A DNA stretch of 64,000 bases from Panonychus citri. Its lineage: Eukaryota > Arthropoda > Arachnida > Trombidiformes > Tetranychidae. The notes beneath the pieces were generated by a model, which worked only from the letters and a program-made list of their open reading frames with translations, was not told the DNA's origin and made no database searches. Position numbers and translations under genes: made by a program. This document shows positions 13,546-24,894 of the stretch, piece after piece. Positions within the stretch are counted from its first letter, which is position 1, and the number at the start of each line of letters is the position of its first letter. Location of the stretch: positions 2,480,001 through 2,544,000 of the forward strand of contig NW_026515541.1 of the NCBI RefSeq assembly GCF_014898815.1. Direction: 5' to 3'.

Positions 13546-13771
13546 TCTCACTTTAATATCTACCTTTACTCTCATTGACTGACAAGTTACCTTTACCTTT
13601 TTCTTGCTGATTCTAATCATGATAATAATAAATATTATTCTCAGTCTCAATTGAATAGACTCAGAATATATTAGTTAATATTTAATTCTCATGGTTATCA
13701 CTCAACTTTTTCTATCCCTTGAACAATTAATCAACTGATTAACTTTTCCTATGTCATTTCCTATGTGATTC
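13546..13771 (+). repeat. Dispersed repeat, copy 2
   Basis: Second copy of the block at 8833-9076, in the same orientation, starting about 100 bp after the Romo1 stop codon. It encodes nothing obvious. The copies differ by scattered substitutions and short indels, so the duplication is not recent. Confidence 0.7.
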
Positions 13772-14680
13772 GTCAACATTTAGGATAATCAAGTAATCAG
13801 TTGATTTTGATGATTGAGAGCAAATTGATTAAATTTTGTTCTAATAAAATTCATCTCGATATTGATGATAGATTCAAACATCTAATCCTGGGATTGGATC
13901 GATAACCTAATTGACTAACAATTTGTTCATTGATTAAATAATTTACAATCAATTTCTTTCATCAATAAGATCAATATATCTTCAGATCTGTCAATTAATT
14001 AGTTATCATTAATTTCCTAAATTTAGATGGCAAAATAATGCTAATGGTTAAATCCTTGAATATTTAAACAATTCAACATCTAAATGATCAACAATCAAAT
14101 AATCATGAACATGAGATTATCATATTAGTCTAAATGGATTGGTGAATATTTTAACATTGGAAGTGATTAAACAATCAAAATAGACGAAAGATCCAAAACA
14201 ATTTAAATCAAAATTAAGCTTAGCAATCAAAAGCAATTGATTAATGAGTAAAATTAATGCTTAATCACAACCAACGAAGTAGAAAAATAAAATAATCTTG
14301 TTTATTTATCAACAATTAAATGAGTTTAATTTATTAATACAGTTTAAATTTGTAGTTTTATTGAAATAATCAACTTGAAAGTTACAAATAATTAATAACA
14401 ATCAACGAAACAATTAATGAAACTTTTGTCTACTGCGCCTCTACATATTGAATCTGTAATTAATTTCTCTCTCTTTCTCCCTCAATTTAATCACAATTAA
14501 GGTAATATAATCAGAGAGATCATGTTGATTACAATTTAAAGATAGTTAGGCAACTTCTTTAGTATCATTTACTGTTAATTGTTCACTGATTGTTGGTGTG
14601 AGCAACACTAATTGTCTCTTAACAATTTTGATTCGTTCAACTTTTACTTTTGTTTGATTTTGTTAACTAATTTGGGAAAA
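13772..14680. other. Intergenic, no gene seen
   Basis: AT-rich spacer between Romo1 and the Cys-rich membrane protein gene. There is a short CT run at 14466-14480. I see no coding sequence or RNA gene. Confidence 0.5.
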
Positions 14681-15538
14681 ATGTTTCCTATAACTGGATT
14701 AATTGGCCATTTCAATGTGATTGTGTTTCTAACTCTAAATATCCTGATTAGATGGACAGTGGCTCAAGATAATTATGACAATCAGTGTTTGATTAAGATG
14801 AATTCAGCTTTAATCACCTGTGAGGGTAATTTACAAAATCGCCTCGATTTAACAATCAAACCAAATGAATATCAAATCAACGGTGCTAATTGTTGCTATT
14901 TGGCTGAATTTACTCATTGTGTTGAAACCCTAACACAAGAAAAGTGTTCAAAACAATTAAATGAATTATATTCATCCAACAATTTCACCATCACAACAAT
15001 TAACATTCAAAAATGTTCAGACTACTCACTTACTGTAAGTACCACAATTAACAATTAACCATTAAACTAATAATTAACTTTGTGAAAATCAATTATTATG
15101 CACAAAATTTCATCTGAAGCTTAAATAATCAATGATCATGAAATTTAATTCATTGATTTATTATCACAAATCAACATTCATGTAACTAATTAATTAGCCA
15201 AATTTAATTTATCTTAACTTGCAATAGCATCTGATCAATTGATTAAGGACGTAAATTAGTTTGCAATCATGTTGATAATCTAAATAATTAGGTCACAAAG
15301 TAATTAATCGAAAAGGCTAATTAATCACAATTAATGCTAATTGCTATTCGTTGTTCATTGATTATTGATTATTCAATAGGGAATCACTTGTACGATGTTG
15401 ATTCATATCACTTACATTATCGCGGCGGCGGTGATTCTTGGCCTGATCACGATGGTTTCTTGTGTCGTTGGGTATCGGCGATGGCGGATGCTCAAGATGG
15501 AGGCCAAACAATCAATGGGTCCATTTAATAGATACTAA
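14681..15538 (+). CDS. Small Cys-rich type I membrane protein, unidentified
   Basis: Exons 14681-15034 and 15380-15538 join in phase 0 (donor ACT/GTAAGT, acceptor ATAG/GGA) and give 170 residues. Residues 1-29 form a signal peptide, probably cut after VAQ. The ectodomain (about 30-122) carries eight cysteines near positions 36, 47, 71, 72, 80, 89, 112 and 122, enough for four disulfides, and one Asn-X-Thr site (NFT). Residues about 124-147 form a transmembrane helix (IIAAAVILGLITMVSCVV), followed by a basic stop-transfer GYRRWRMLK and a short tail of about 20 residues. The start at 14681 is chosen because it is the first ATG and immediately precedes the signal peptide. I do not recognise the family. 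The shape fits a small surface receptor or adhesion protein, which is only inference. Confidence 0.75.
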
Positions 15539-16248
15539 TTGTTCATCGAATTGCAACAATTGTTAATTAATTCATTTCGCTTTTACCCCATTCATTCATT
15601 TTTGATTACTGATGATATTACATTTTAATCTGATTTTATTATTATCTTCCTATTCAATTAGTTCAACACACATTGTATTCAATATATTTAACCAATAGTT
15701 ACAATTAACCCCAATCGTTGATTGATTTTAATTGACTGACCTTTAATCAGCTTCATTGGTTATTATGAAATCAAATTAAATATCAAGGAAACAATTATCA
15801 TTGTGTAAATATGATTACATTTATTTGGCTATAAAAATGTTGATTCTCATTTGATTAAATGCTCGTAATTGTTATAAACTGATAATTTAATCGTTAGTAA
15901 CAAAACCTTCAAATCTTTAACAGTTAATTAGTTAGATTGTTGGTCAAATTCTTAGTAAATTAAACATCCGATTATCTTTAATTGTCGCATTTCTTTTTGC
16001 GAGTTTTCAAACGTAATTGTTGTTCAATTTGATTTTAGTATTTTTTTTGTTTTAATCATCTTTTGACGGAATTTTCAATAATAATTATGAGATTATCTGT
16101 AATTGATTAATCAAAATCTTATTGTTATTAAAGTTAAATCGCGGTTGTTACAAGTAATAAGAAAAAAATTTTCAAACAAAAGAGGTAAGAGAAAAGTGAC
16201 CGATGGAAATTGTTACTGATTAATCAGAATTAAGACAATTAATCATGA
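15539..16248. other. Intergenic between convergent genes
   Basis: Holds the 3' UTRs of the Cys-rich membrane protein gene (plus) and CCT3 (minus). No further coding sequence is seen. Confidence 0.5.
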
Positions 16249-18575
16249 TCATTCTTCTTTTTGTGATTCTTCAGTAGGTTTAGCAGAAGACATCGCTTTG
16301 GTTGATGCTTCTTTTTCCAATGTTTCTCGTTTCTTGGAACCTGAGACAATATCATCGATTCTAAGTAGAATGACAGCCGTCTAAATGGTGAAAGAGAGAA
16401 AGAAGGAAATCGAGACAATTAATAAAATGATCTAGCAAATTAGTAATCATGTTATGTAAATTACCTCAACTGCGGTTTTATAAGCTTGTTGTTTAACAGC
16501 TAAAGGTTCCCAAATGTTAAGTGTTTTCATATCGACAATTTCACCAGTATCACCATCGATACCGAAAGTTTTATTATCACCGGCGGCGTGTTTGGCTCGT
16601 AAAGCGGTTAAAGTTCGTATTGTGTTACCACCACAATTTTGAATTAGTGTCCTAGGGATGACTTCTAAAGCTCTAGCAATAGCACGATAAGGTGCTTGAG
16701 ATACTGCGGTTAGACCTTTGGCCTTATCACTTAATAGCTGAAATTAAAGGAAAAGAAATTGGCTTTAGTAGTCGTTCGAGACAGTTGAGAGTTGCACAGT
16801 TGAATTAGTTACCTTTCCACAAGCCATTTCGACAGCACCACCTCCGGGCACAATGAAAGGTTCTAGAAGGATATTTCTAGCAACACACATAGCATCTTGG
16901 AGATTACGTTCAATTTCACCGAGAATATCTTTACTTGCGCCTCGAAGTAAAATAGTACATGCTTTTGGATTTGCACATTCAACAACAAATGAAAAGTACC
17001 TGAAATAAGTAATTATTAGTAAGTTAATAAAGAGAAGAGATGGAAAAGGTTATTTGATTAAACTTACTCATCACCAATCTTTTGCACTTCAAAGAGACCA
17101 GCCTGGGTTCCAATGTCTTCCTCTCTGATTTCATCGGTTCGGTTAACAATTGTAGCTCCACAAGCACGAGCCAAACGATTGTTATCAGTTTTCTTTAATC
17201 GTCTCAGAACTGAAATGTTTGCTTTAGCTAAGAAATGTTGAGCCAAATCAGAAACACCCTTTTCGGTTACAACGAGATCGGGTTTGAACCTGATAATATC
17301 TGCACAAACTTGTTGAATATAATCCTCTTCGATTTGAAGTAAAGCGGTAAAATCATTTTCTTTGGTCATCTCGATATCAGTTTGACTTTCACCTTTTTTA
17401 TATTCTAATCCACAATCGAGGAGAAGAATTCGAGGTTTCTCAATGCGCCTGAAAAATGAAGAGAAAAATGATCATCAATGAATAAGAAAAAATATCTAAC
17501 AGGTAAATACGAACCTTCGCATCTGAGCGTGAATAACGTCTTTATTGAACATAACACCTTTCAAGACTCTAGAATCTTCAAGAACCCCACCAGGCACCTT
17601 TTCAACTTTAGCATAACGTTTGATGTCAATCTCTTTACGACCATTTTCCTCAATGTAAACAGTTCTCACAGCATCTAATGCTAAACGACATGCAAATTCA
17701 CCGCTTCATAGAAAAAAAAGAAAATGATTCAAAATTATATCATAAATTGAAATGTTAAATGTAAAATAGATCAGATAAGATGAAACTTACGTTCTACCAA
17801 GAATTTTTGTTCCAATACAACATTGGATAACCTGAAGAATTTGCTTCTCGTCATTCAAGTCGATGGGAGTAGCAACATCTTTCTTTAAGAAATCGTTTAA
17901 ATCATCTAGAGATTGTCTAAAGGCTTTAATTATGATGGTTGGGTGCATATTCTTCTCCAAAAATGGTTGAGCGACACACATAAATTCACCAGCCAAGATA
18001 ATTACGGAAGTGGTACCATCACCAACTTCTTCATCTTGAGTTCGACTGATTTCAATCATCGTTTTAGCCGCAGGATGTTGAACTGTAATCTCACGTAAAA
18101 TCGCATTACCATCATTGGTCATGACAATTGATCCCATAGGATTCATCAACATCTAATATAGATAAAACAAAGATCAATCCCAGTAAAGAATAAAATTTAA
18201 CCAAACTTGTAAAATAAACAATCTAATTGAAAGCATGGGTCCAACTAATCAATACCTTTAGCATAGATTTAGGACCAAGACAAGTCCTAATTACATCGGC
18301 AATAGCCTTAGCAGCACGGACATTTTCCAATTGAACCTTACGTCCAGATTCACGTTTAGTGTTCTGACCTAAGAATAAAAACAAAATGGAATTGAAAAAT
18401 AAGTTAATAAATCCAAAGAAAGCAAAAAGAAAATGTTGGATAATTAACAAAGGAAAAATCCAAAAATAACCAAACCCATTCACGCCTTAAACACAATAGT
18501 CAGAATAAGACAGAATTAGAAAGACAAGATCAACTCACTTAGAACGAGAATTCTTGGTGCTTCCATTCCAAACAT
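16249..18575 (-). CDS. CCT3: T-complex protein 1 subunit gamma (CCT3)
   Basis: Eight exons are phase-consistent: 18539-18575, 18256-18368, 17791-18152, 17515-17703, 17068-17448, 16813-16999, 16465-16737 and 16249-16380. They give about 557 residues (vertebrate CCT3 is about 545). The N-terminus LSQNTKRESGRKVQ is a gamma-subunit signature. Group II chaperonin motifs follow: LGPKSM, TNDG (about 62-65), the ATPase loop GDGTTSVI (about 94-101), ACTILLRGASK in the apical domain, VPGGGAVEMA and NCGGNTIRTLTALRAKH. The C-terminal tail is Lys/Glu-rich. CCT3 is one of eight subunits of the cytosolic TRiC ring, which folds actin, tubulin and WD40 proteins. Exon 4 begins at an AAG acceptor, and the residues just before the conserved GEFACRLALDAV segment depend on that junction. 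Confidence 0.95.
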
Positions 18576-20290
18576 GATGAGTCGAGTGTTGAGTTATCGT
18601 TTAATAGAAAAATTAAATAAAGACAATAAGAAAATATTAATCAGATTGATTAACAAACAGTTAAGAAGATGAAATTTGAAAGGGAATCACTTTCTATGAA
18701 CAATGTTAGTCCAATGCTGTTTCAATTTAAATCGAAACGATCTATCGATTAACTGCTATTTTCACATATTCTTTTCTCTTAAAATAGCATCGAAACGACT
18801 CTAAACTCACCGATTGTCTAATTGCTTTAAACTTGCATCAATTTAACCAACAATTTAATTTAATTTCTAATTGAAATTATCAATTGATTGAATTCGAATT
18901 TCCTCCTTACAAGACAAATTAATCTTTCGTTCATTCCTGGTATAATTTTCTTTTTTGCCTTCGATTCCATTGAAATGATTGTTGTTGTTGTTGGTCATTT
19001 GAATTGTTCAATTACAACATTATGATGATCATTTAATTTGATTGTCAAGATAATTTACTTTTACTAATTGTGAATTTAAGTTCTCTGTTAATTTGTCTTT
19101 TGCGAACAATTTAATCAATCTTCATGTATCAAGTGTATCTATTATTCATGTTAATTAAGTCAACACCTTAAGCTTGTCACCTGGAATTGTTTTCTTTTGG
19201 TTACTCTGATTTGACTGTTAATCTATTGATTGTCTATTGATTGATTGACAAATCAATAGATTCTTCAAGAATTTAGTTAGTGATCAATGTAAAAAGGTTT
19301 CTTCTTAATCTTTTAAGTGTTACCCTTTAAAGCAAAAAAAAGGAACCATTGAAGAACCGATGTCTCTTATTGATGGAAACAATTCTTAATGAAATGTAAG
19401 TTGATCATCTTTTGATTTTCTATACAAGTGATTTAATTAATTCCATTAATATAAAGAATCTATTTTTCTATTTTTATTTCTCTATTCAAGGTTGTCAATA
19501 TTAACCAATCAGTTGGAACATATGTTTAAGCTTCTCTATTTACTAAGTTTTACTCTTTAAATGAAAAAGCTGCGATTGTTTTTTAATTGTTTCATTTTCT
19601 TTGACAATTTACCCTCATCAAGTTGATTCTAATTATCGGTGTAACATAAACAATCAACCAGTAACCTTGATTGAAAAGAGGTAAATACTTGAATGTAATT
19701 TTCCAAGGGCAAGGGTAAATTTCACCAACAACAACATTCATATTCCAGATACTAATCAATTCAATCATAATGTTTTATCAGTGTGCCAATTGAATTATCT
19801 CTCGACATTTTCTTTAATCATTTAAACTCCTCTTTTAATTGTTTCTGCTCACTTCAACTCTCCATACAATTAACATGATAAATTGAGATGAAAATCTCAT
19901 CTTCATTTTCATTTCAATCAAGTTTTCTGGTTCAACATTTATAGTTGCCCTTTTCTCTTCCTGTTTTCTAATTGACCCTCCTCTCCAATGACCCACCCAA
20001 CATTTTTATTGATTTAATTAACTTCTCACTAATTTATTTCTCATCCATTGGAATATCAATCTACTTAAATACATTTAACATTTAAATTCTCATCTAACAA
20101 TAAACCTTCTCTCTCGGTAAGTAAATATTTCCCATCACCTTATTATAAAAATCCTTTCATTTTCCCAATGTTACTATAATAGAAATGATTACCTTTTATT
20201 AATTGTTTTTCTCTTGATTTTTCTTTGTTAATTGTTCATTTACAGTTTTTACTCATCTTAAATTGTTGCAATTACTGTTCTGGATCAACA
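18576..20290. promoter_or_regulatory. Divergent intergenic region CCT3 / GALE with GALE 5' UTR intron
   Basis: CCT3 (minus) and GALE (plus) diverge from this 1.7 kb. A good donor at 20117 (CTCG/GTAAGT) and an acceptor ending at 20245 (TTTACAG) suggest a 129 nt intron in the GALE 5' UTR, with the start codon 45 nt into the next exon. I see no other gene. Confidence 0.5.
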
Positions 20291-21466
20291 ATGTCGAGAG
20301 TTATTCTGGTTACTGGTGGTGCAGGTTTTGTTGGAAGTCATTGTGTTCTAACTCTGCTTGAAGCTAATTATGAAATAATTGTCATGGACAATTTATCTAA
20401 TGCCATTTGCACCGAGATAAATCAAAATTGTTTACCTGAGAGCTTACGGCGAATTGAATTATTAACATCGAAAAAGGTGAAATTCTTTAATACCGATTTA
20501 TTGGATGAAAGAGGAATCGGTCAAATATTCAGAGATCATAAGATTGGTGCTGTTATGCATTTCGCTGGACTTAAAGCTGTTGGTGAATCGATGGTTAAAC
20601 CATTAGAATATTATGAGAATAATGTTACTGGAACAATTAATTTACTCAAAGTTATGAGAAAATATAATGTTAAAAATTTAATCTTCTCTTCATCGGCTAC
20701 CGTTTATGGTTTACCACAATATCTACCAATTGATGAGAATCATCCAACTGGTTCAACAATTACCAATCCTTATGGAAGAACCAAATTTGTTATTGAACAA
20801 ATTCTCAGTGATTTATCTAATAGTGAAAAGGATTGGTGTATTGTTTCACTTCGTTATTTTAATCCAATTGGTGCTCATGAATCTGGAGAGATTGGTGAAG
20901 ATCCACAAGGAATTCCTAACAATTTGATGCCTTTCATTTCTCAAGTTGCTGTTGGTCGTCGACCTAAACTCCAAGTATTTGGTGATGATTTCAAGACCAA
21001 AGATGGAACCGGGGTCAGAGATTATATCCATGTCATGGATCTTGCCTGGGGTCATGTCATCGCCTTGGACAAACTTTTCCAGAATAAATGGTCAGGATAT
21101 AAAATCTTTAACCTTGGTAATGGTTGTGGTCTCTCAGTTTTAGAGGTAAATGTCCTCTTAATTACTTTCCCTTTAATTACTTTTCAAATACTTTCAGTTT
21201 CATTTTAATGATTCGTTTCAATTAATATTTTCGTCTTGTTTTCTTATGAAAAGGTTATCACAGCATTTGAAAAAATCACTGGAGTTAAAGTACCGTATGA
21301 AATTGTCGCTCGTAGACCTGGAGATGTTGATGCCATGTACGCTGATAATAGTAAAGCGATCGAATTACTTGGCTGGAAACCTAATTACACAATCGATGAT
21401 ATGTGTAAACACACTTGGAATTGGCAATCAAAGAATCCAAAAGGCTATCGAACTGATAATTCCTAA
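20291..21466 (+). CDS. GALE: UDP-glucose 4-epimerase
   Basis: Exons 20291-21145 and 21254-21466 join in phase 0 over a 108 nt intron and give 355 residues (human GALE is 348). This is an extended short-chain dehydrogenase/reductase: NAD-binding TGGAGFVGSH at 8-17, HFAGLKAVGES at 90-100, SSSATVYG at 133-140 with the catalytic Ser, and Tyr161-x3-Lys165 in NPYGRTK. The substrate-side motifs LRYFNPIGAHESG and GTGVRDYIHVMDLA are intact. The enzyme interconverts UDP-galactose and UDP-glucose (and usually the GalNAc/GlcNAc forms) in the cytosol, the last step of the Leloir pathway. The frame stays open upstream of 20291, but this ATG sits at the conserved start of the Rossmann strand and follows a predicted 5' UTR intron. 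Confidence 0.96.
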
Positions 21467-22218
21467 GCTGACCAATCAATTTTTAACCAACAACAAAAAA
21501 ACCAGAGCATCTAAAACATTTAATTCGAGGCCTTAATTTCATTATTTTGATCTTTGCCTTTTAATCCAGTGCAATAATATACTTCAAATAGTTAACACAA
21601 TTCAAGGTTTCCGGGTTTTGATTATCTTTTTCGTACAAACAAACAAACAAACAAACAATCAAATAAATAAATTATTCCAATTAATTTAATGATCAAAACT
21701 AATTACTGTAAAATATTCTTGGATGCATTAAACAGTCGAGGCACCAGAAAGATTCAATTTCAATTGGTTAGAAAGATTCAGCAATCAAACGAAACAATTT
21801 AATCACATAATTAATCGTCAATTAAAAGGATATTCAATCAAAAATCTGTGAAAATTTAACAATTAGAATTAGAGTCTAGCCAATATTCAATCTCATTGGA
21901 AAATAAATCTCAGAATTTATGTAGACATCTCATCCGTAAATTCATCACAATCAGCTAATGAATCAGTTAATTGATTGAATCAAATTAAAAAAAACTTTGC
22001 AGTGAGAATAGACTATTGGCTATTTTCACGAAAATTCCAAGTGAAAATAGACTCTATTATTCAGCAAGAAAACATTTTGAAATTAATTTTCTGTTGTTGA
22101 GACAAATTTAGTAATTTGATTAAATTTTGATAATCTCGTGAATTTCAATTAAACAATTTGTAATTTGTTCTTCATTTTGTCAACTAGTTGTCAATCTTTT
22201 CACGTCAAACCTTAAACA
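21467..22218. other. Intergenic GALE to PSMB2
   Basis: GALE 3' UTR and PSMB2 promoter region. It contains a short (CAAA)n run near 21637-21658. No other gene is seen. Confidence 0.5.
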
Positions 22219-22827
22219 ATGGAAGCTGTTATTGGTGTTAGTTTTAATGACTTTGCTCTAATCGCTGCTGATACTCATGCAGCCTTCAGTATTATGTTTG
22301 TTAAAAATGATTGTGACAAGATTTACACTCTATGTGACAATTTAATGATGGGGGTTGTTGGTGAGAATGGTGACACCACCCAATTTGCTGAATTTATTGG
22401 TAAAAATATTCAACTATTCAAGATACGAAATGGATTTGAATTGTCACCCAAATGTGCTGCTCTATTTATCCAGAGAAACCTTGCTGATTATCTAAGAAGT
22501 CGCACTCCTTACCATTGTAATCTTATTCTTGCTGGATTTGATAAAGAGAAAGGACCTCAGCTTTTCTATATTGATTATCTGGCCACTCTCTCTGAATTGC
22601 CTTATGCATCTCATGGTTATCCTCAGATGTTCACCCTTGGTATCCTGGATAAAAATTATCGACCCGATATGACCGAGGAAGAAGGTGTTCAATTATTAAC
22701 TTACTGTATCAATGAAATTAGTAAACGGTTTGTTGGATCATTGAAAAACTATTGTGTCAAGCGATTGGATGCCAATGGAATTAAAAGATTACCTGATATA
22801 AACGTTAACAAACCTAAGAACGTCTAA
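22219..22827 (+). CDS. PSMB2: Proteasome subunit beta type 2 (beta-4)
   Basis: A single uninterrupted frame of 202 residues (human PSMB2 has 201). It aligns along its whole length: MEAVIGVSFNDFALIAADT at the start, DKIYTLCDNLMMGVVGENGD, QFAEFIGKNIQLFKIRNG, LADYLRSRTPYHCNLILAG, and the C-terminal KRFVGSLKNYCVKRLDANG. This subunit is a structural, non-catalytic member of the beta ring of the 20S core: it has no propeptide and no N-terminal catalytic Thr, which the sequence confirms. The ATG is the only sensible start. Having no intron is unusual among its neighbours but normal for a gene this short. Confidence 0.96.
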   Translation: MEAVIGVSFNDFALIAADTHAAFSIMFVKNDCDKIYTLCDNLMMGVVGENGDTTQFAEFIGKNIQLFKIRNGFELSPKCAALFIQRNLADYLRSRTPYHCNLILAGFDKEKGPQLFYIDYLATLSELPYASHGYPQMFTLGILDKNYRPDMTEEEGVQLLTYCINEISKRFVGSLKNYCVKRLDANGIKRLPDINVNKPKNV

Positions 22828-23217
22828 ATAATACAATTGTCAACACCTTTCGTATCAAGAAATTTGATAAAGTTCCTTTTGTTTGGATTTAATTTTCATT
22901 CTATTTTAAATTTCATTAACCATTATGATGATCTTACAATTTAATCGTCTTGCTTATGAAAAGACTTGATCCATTTACCGAGAATCATCATGATCAATTA
23001 ATCAATTTGAATGAGTTGACTAATGAAAACATTCAAATAATAGTTTTAATGATAATTTAATTTTTTTTTGTTAGAATAGTTGTCAATGTGCTCAATTGAA
23101 TTGTAAAAAAAAAAATGACAGTGAGATTTTGATCGTGATTATAAGTTGTCGGTTAGGTAATTTTTGAGATTCAAATTGTCGATGGGTGAGAGTTGATTAA
23201 CAAATTATATAAATTGA
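22828..23217. other. Convergent 3' region PSMB2 / four-TM gene
   Basis: Short AT-rich spacer holding the two 3' UTRs. No gene is seen. Confidence 0.5.
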
Positions 23218-23871
23218 TCATGAATATAAAACAAGAAATGTTGGTTCTTGAAACACTTTAAGGTAATAATATTGAGAAATTATGACCCACCAAAGATAAA
23301 AGTGATAAACACCATAGACCCAAAGAGCACAGAGAGAAAATAGTGCATAAGACTGTAGAGAGAGATGAGAAACAATTAGTCGGTGGTAAGAAAATCAATT
23401 TAAAACAATTAACTTACGAAATATCTGTAACGATAGATGAGAAATGCACCAATGAAAAAAGCTGCGAGCAATTCAATGGCTGTACAGATGATCCAGAATA
23501 AGTAGAGAAAACGGATTTCCTGTAGGTGAGAGAAGATTTTGTAAGAAATTAATCAAATTATCGATGGAAATTAGATTGATTAGATTTACCTTTTTGATTC
23601 CAAGGTACAAAAGGAATGCAAATATGATGAAACAGAAACAATAAATGATTCCAAAAGTAGCAAACGTTTTGATTGATTTATCCATTTGAAAGAAAGGCGA
23701 AGCGACATCATCCGATCTTCCTCCTCTCAATAGTTCGGTACAATAAAAAATGGCCACAAAGTGAATAAAGGCAGTGTAACCAGCGATCAATTTAGATCCA
23801 CATTCAAGGCTAATACAATTAGATTTCTTAATTGTAAAACAAGGAGCAAAACACCTTCTAACTAGAAACAT
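23218..23871 (-). CDS. Four-transmembrane protein (LAPTM4/DUF7027-like architecture)
   Basis: Exons 23590-23871, 23418-23519 and 23218-23352 are all joined in phase 0 and give 172 residues. An N-terminal Cys-containing cytosolic segment (RRCFAPCFTIKKSNC) precedes four hydrophobic helices: about 27-45 (AGYTAFIHFVAIFYC), about 70-92 (FGIIYCFCFIIFAFLLYLGI), about 97-123 (FLYLFWIICTAIELLAAFFI) and about 128-155 (ALFSLCALWVYGVYHFYLWW). The first extracellular loop is short and polar. This length and topology fit the small four-helix arthropod proteins grouped near LAPTM4, which often sit in endosomal or lysosomal membranes. The similarity is in layout rather than a diagnostic motif, so I give no symbol. 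The gene is divergent from Abi. Confidence 0.7.
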
Positions 23872-24170
23872 GTTGATTGGCTTTTACACTTTGATTTCCT
23901 TTTGGATTTTGAATCTTTTTTTCCTTGTTTTCCAGGTAAAATGTTCCCACCAACAAACAGTTAAATTAATTCCTCAGGTCACAATAAGAATATAGAAATT
24001 AAAACAAAAAACTCTAATCCAATTAGAGAAAAACAATCCAATCAAATCAAGAAAAAGACTCAGATTAAATGGGTTGACAGGTAAATAGAATAGAATTGGA
24101 AAAATAGGAAAATTTGAAAGGCCGAAATAACTTCAATTAGATGAGATTTGATTCCAAAATTAAGATGAGA

Positions 24171-24351
24171 TTAACTTGACATGATGTGTGACATATTCAC
24201 CTGAAATAATTGAATGATAAAAAAAATTAATTACAATTGGAACAATCAAATTAAAGAAAACAAGAAAATTTGAGAATCAATTTTCTCAAACCATTGACAA
24301 GTTTACCTTTTTTAAGGTGGGTCCAGGTAATGGCAGCGGGAGAAGCTTCAT
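24171..24351 (-). CDS. Short spliced ORF (24 aa), probable uORF in the four-TM gene leader
   Basis: The ATG at 24351 starts MKLLPLPLPGPTLKK, which ends at a donor (AAG/GTAAAC, 24307). A consensus acceptor (ATTTCAG) at 24201 then opens a 10-codon exon ending in TAA at 24171. Both pieces are in phase. They lie 0.3-0.5 kb upstream of the four-TM start codon on the same strand, so they are most simply 5' UTR exons carrying an upstream ORF. A real micropeptide is possible but unsupported. Confidence 0.3.
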
Positions 24352-24894
24352 CTTGGTTACCAAAGAGATTTTTGTTGTAAATTAATATTCTCACATTAGA
24401 ATTGATCTAAATTGGAGACAATTAAAATTGGAACATGTTGTTCACTGTAAATCTACAATCTACATTTGAGCGACAATTAAATGTCATTCAATTGATTTCT
24501 TGCTCTTTTCCAATCAAAATAAAATTGGATTTTCATTTGTTCATGAAAAGAAACTCATTTTTAGGTGATGACTTTTAATTTGGAAAATTTGATTCGCAAT
24601 TAGGTTGAACTGATTAGATTTTCTTTCGATTTGGTCAATAGACTTAATTGGTGGAACTGTTAATTGTCCGAATATTCAATTAAATCTTTTGATTCGTTTG
24701 ATTAAATTTCTTTTTTTGTAGATTTTGAGACGAACCCTAAAGAGGAGTTTTGTTTTGTTTTTTTTTTCATTGACAATTTTAATCTATGTGATTATCTAAT
24801 TAATTGTAATTTAATTTTCTTCTTTTGTTTTTATTTAATCTCTTGATTGGTTTCTCCATTGATACCATCAAGTTGTTCTTCCATTAATTTAGCC
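24352..24894. promoter_or_regulatory. Divergent promoter region, four-TM gene / Abi
   Basis: About 0.5 kb separates the first recognisable minus-strand leader exon from the Abi start codon. It is likely to hold both transcription starts. No specific element was recognised. Confidence 0.4.
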
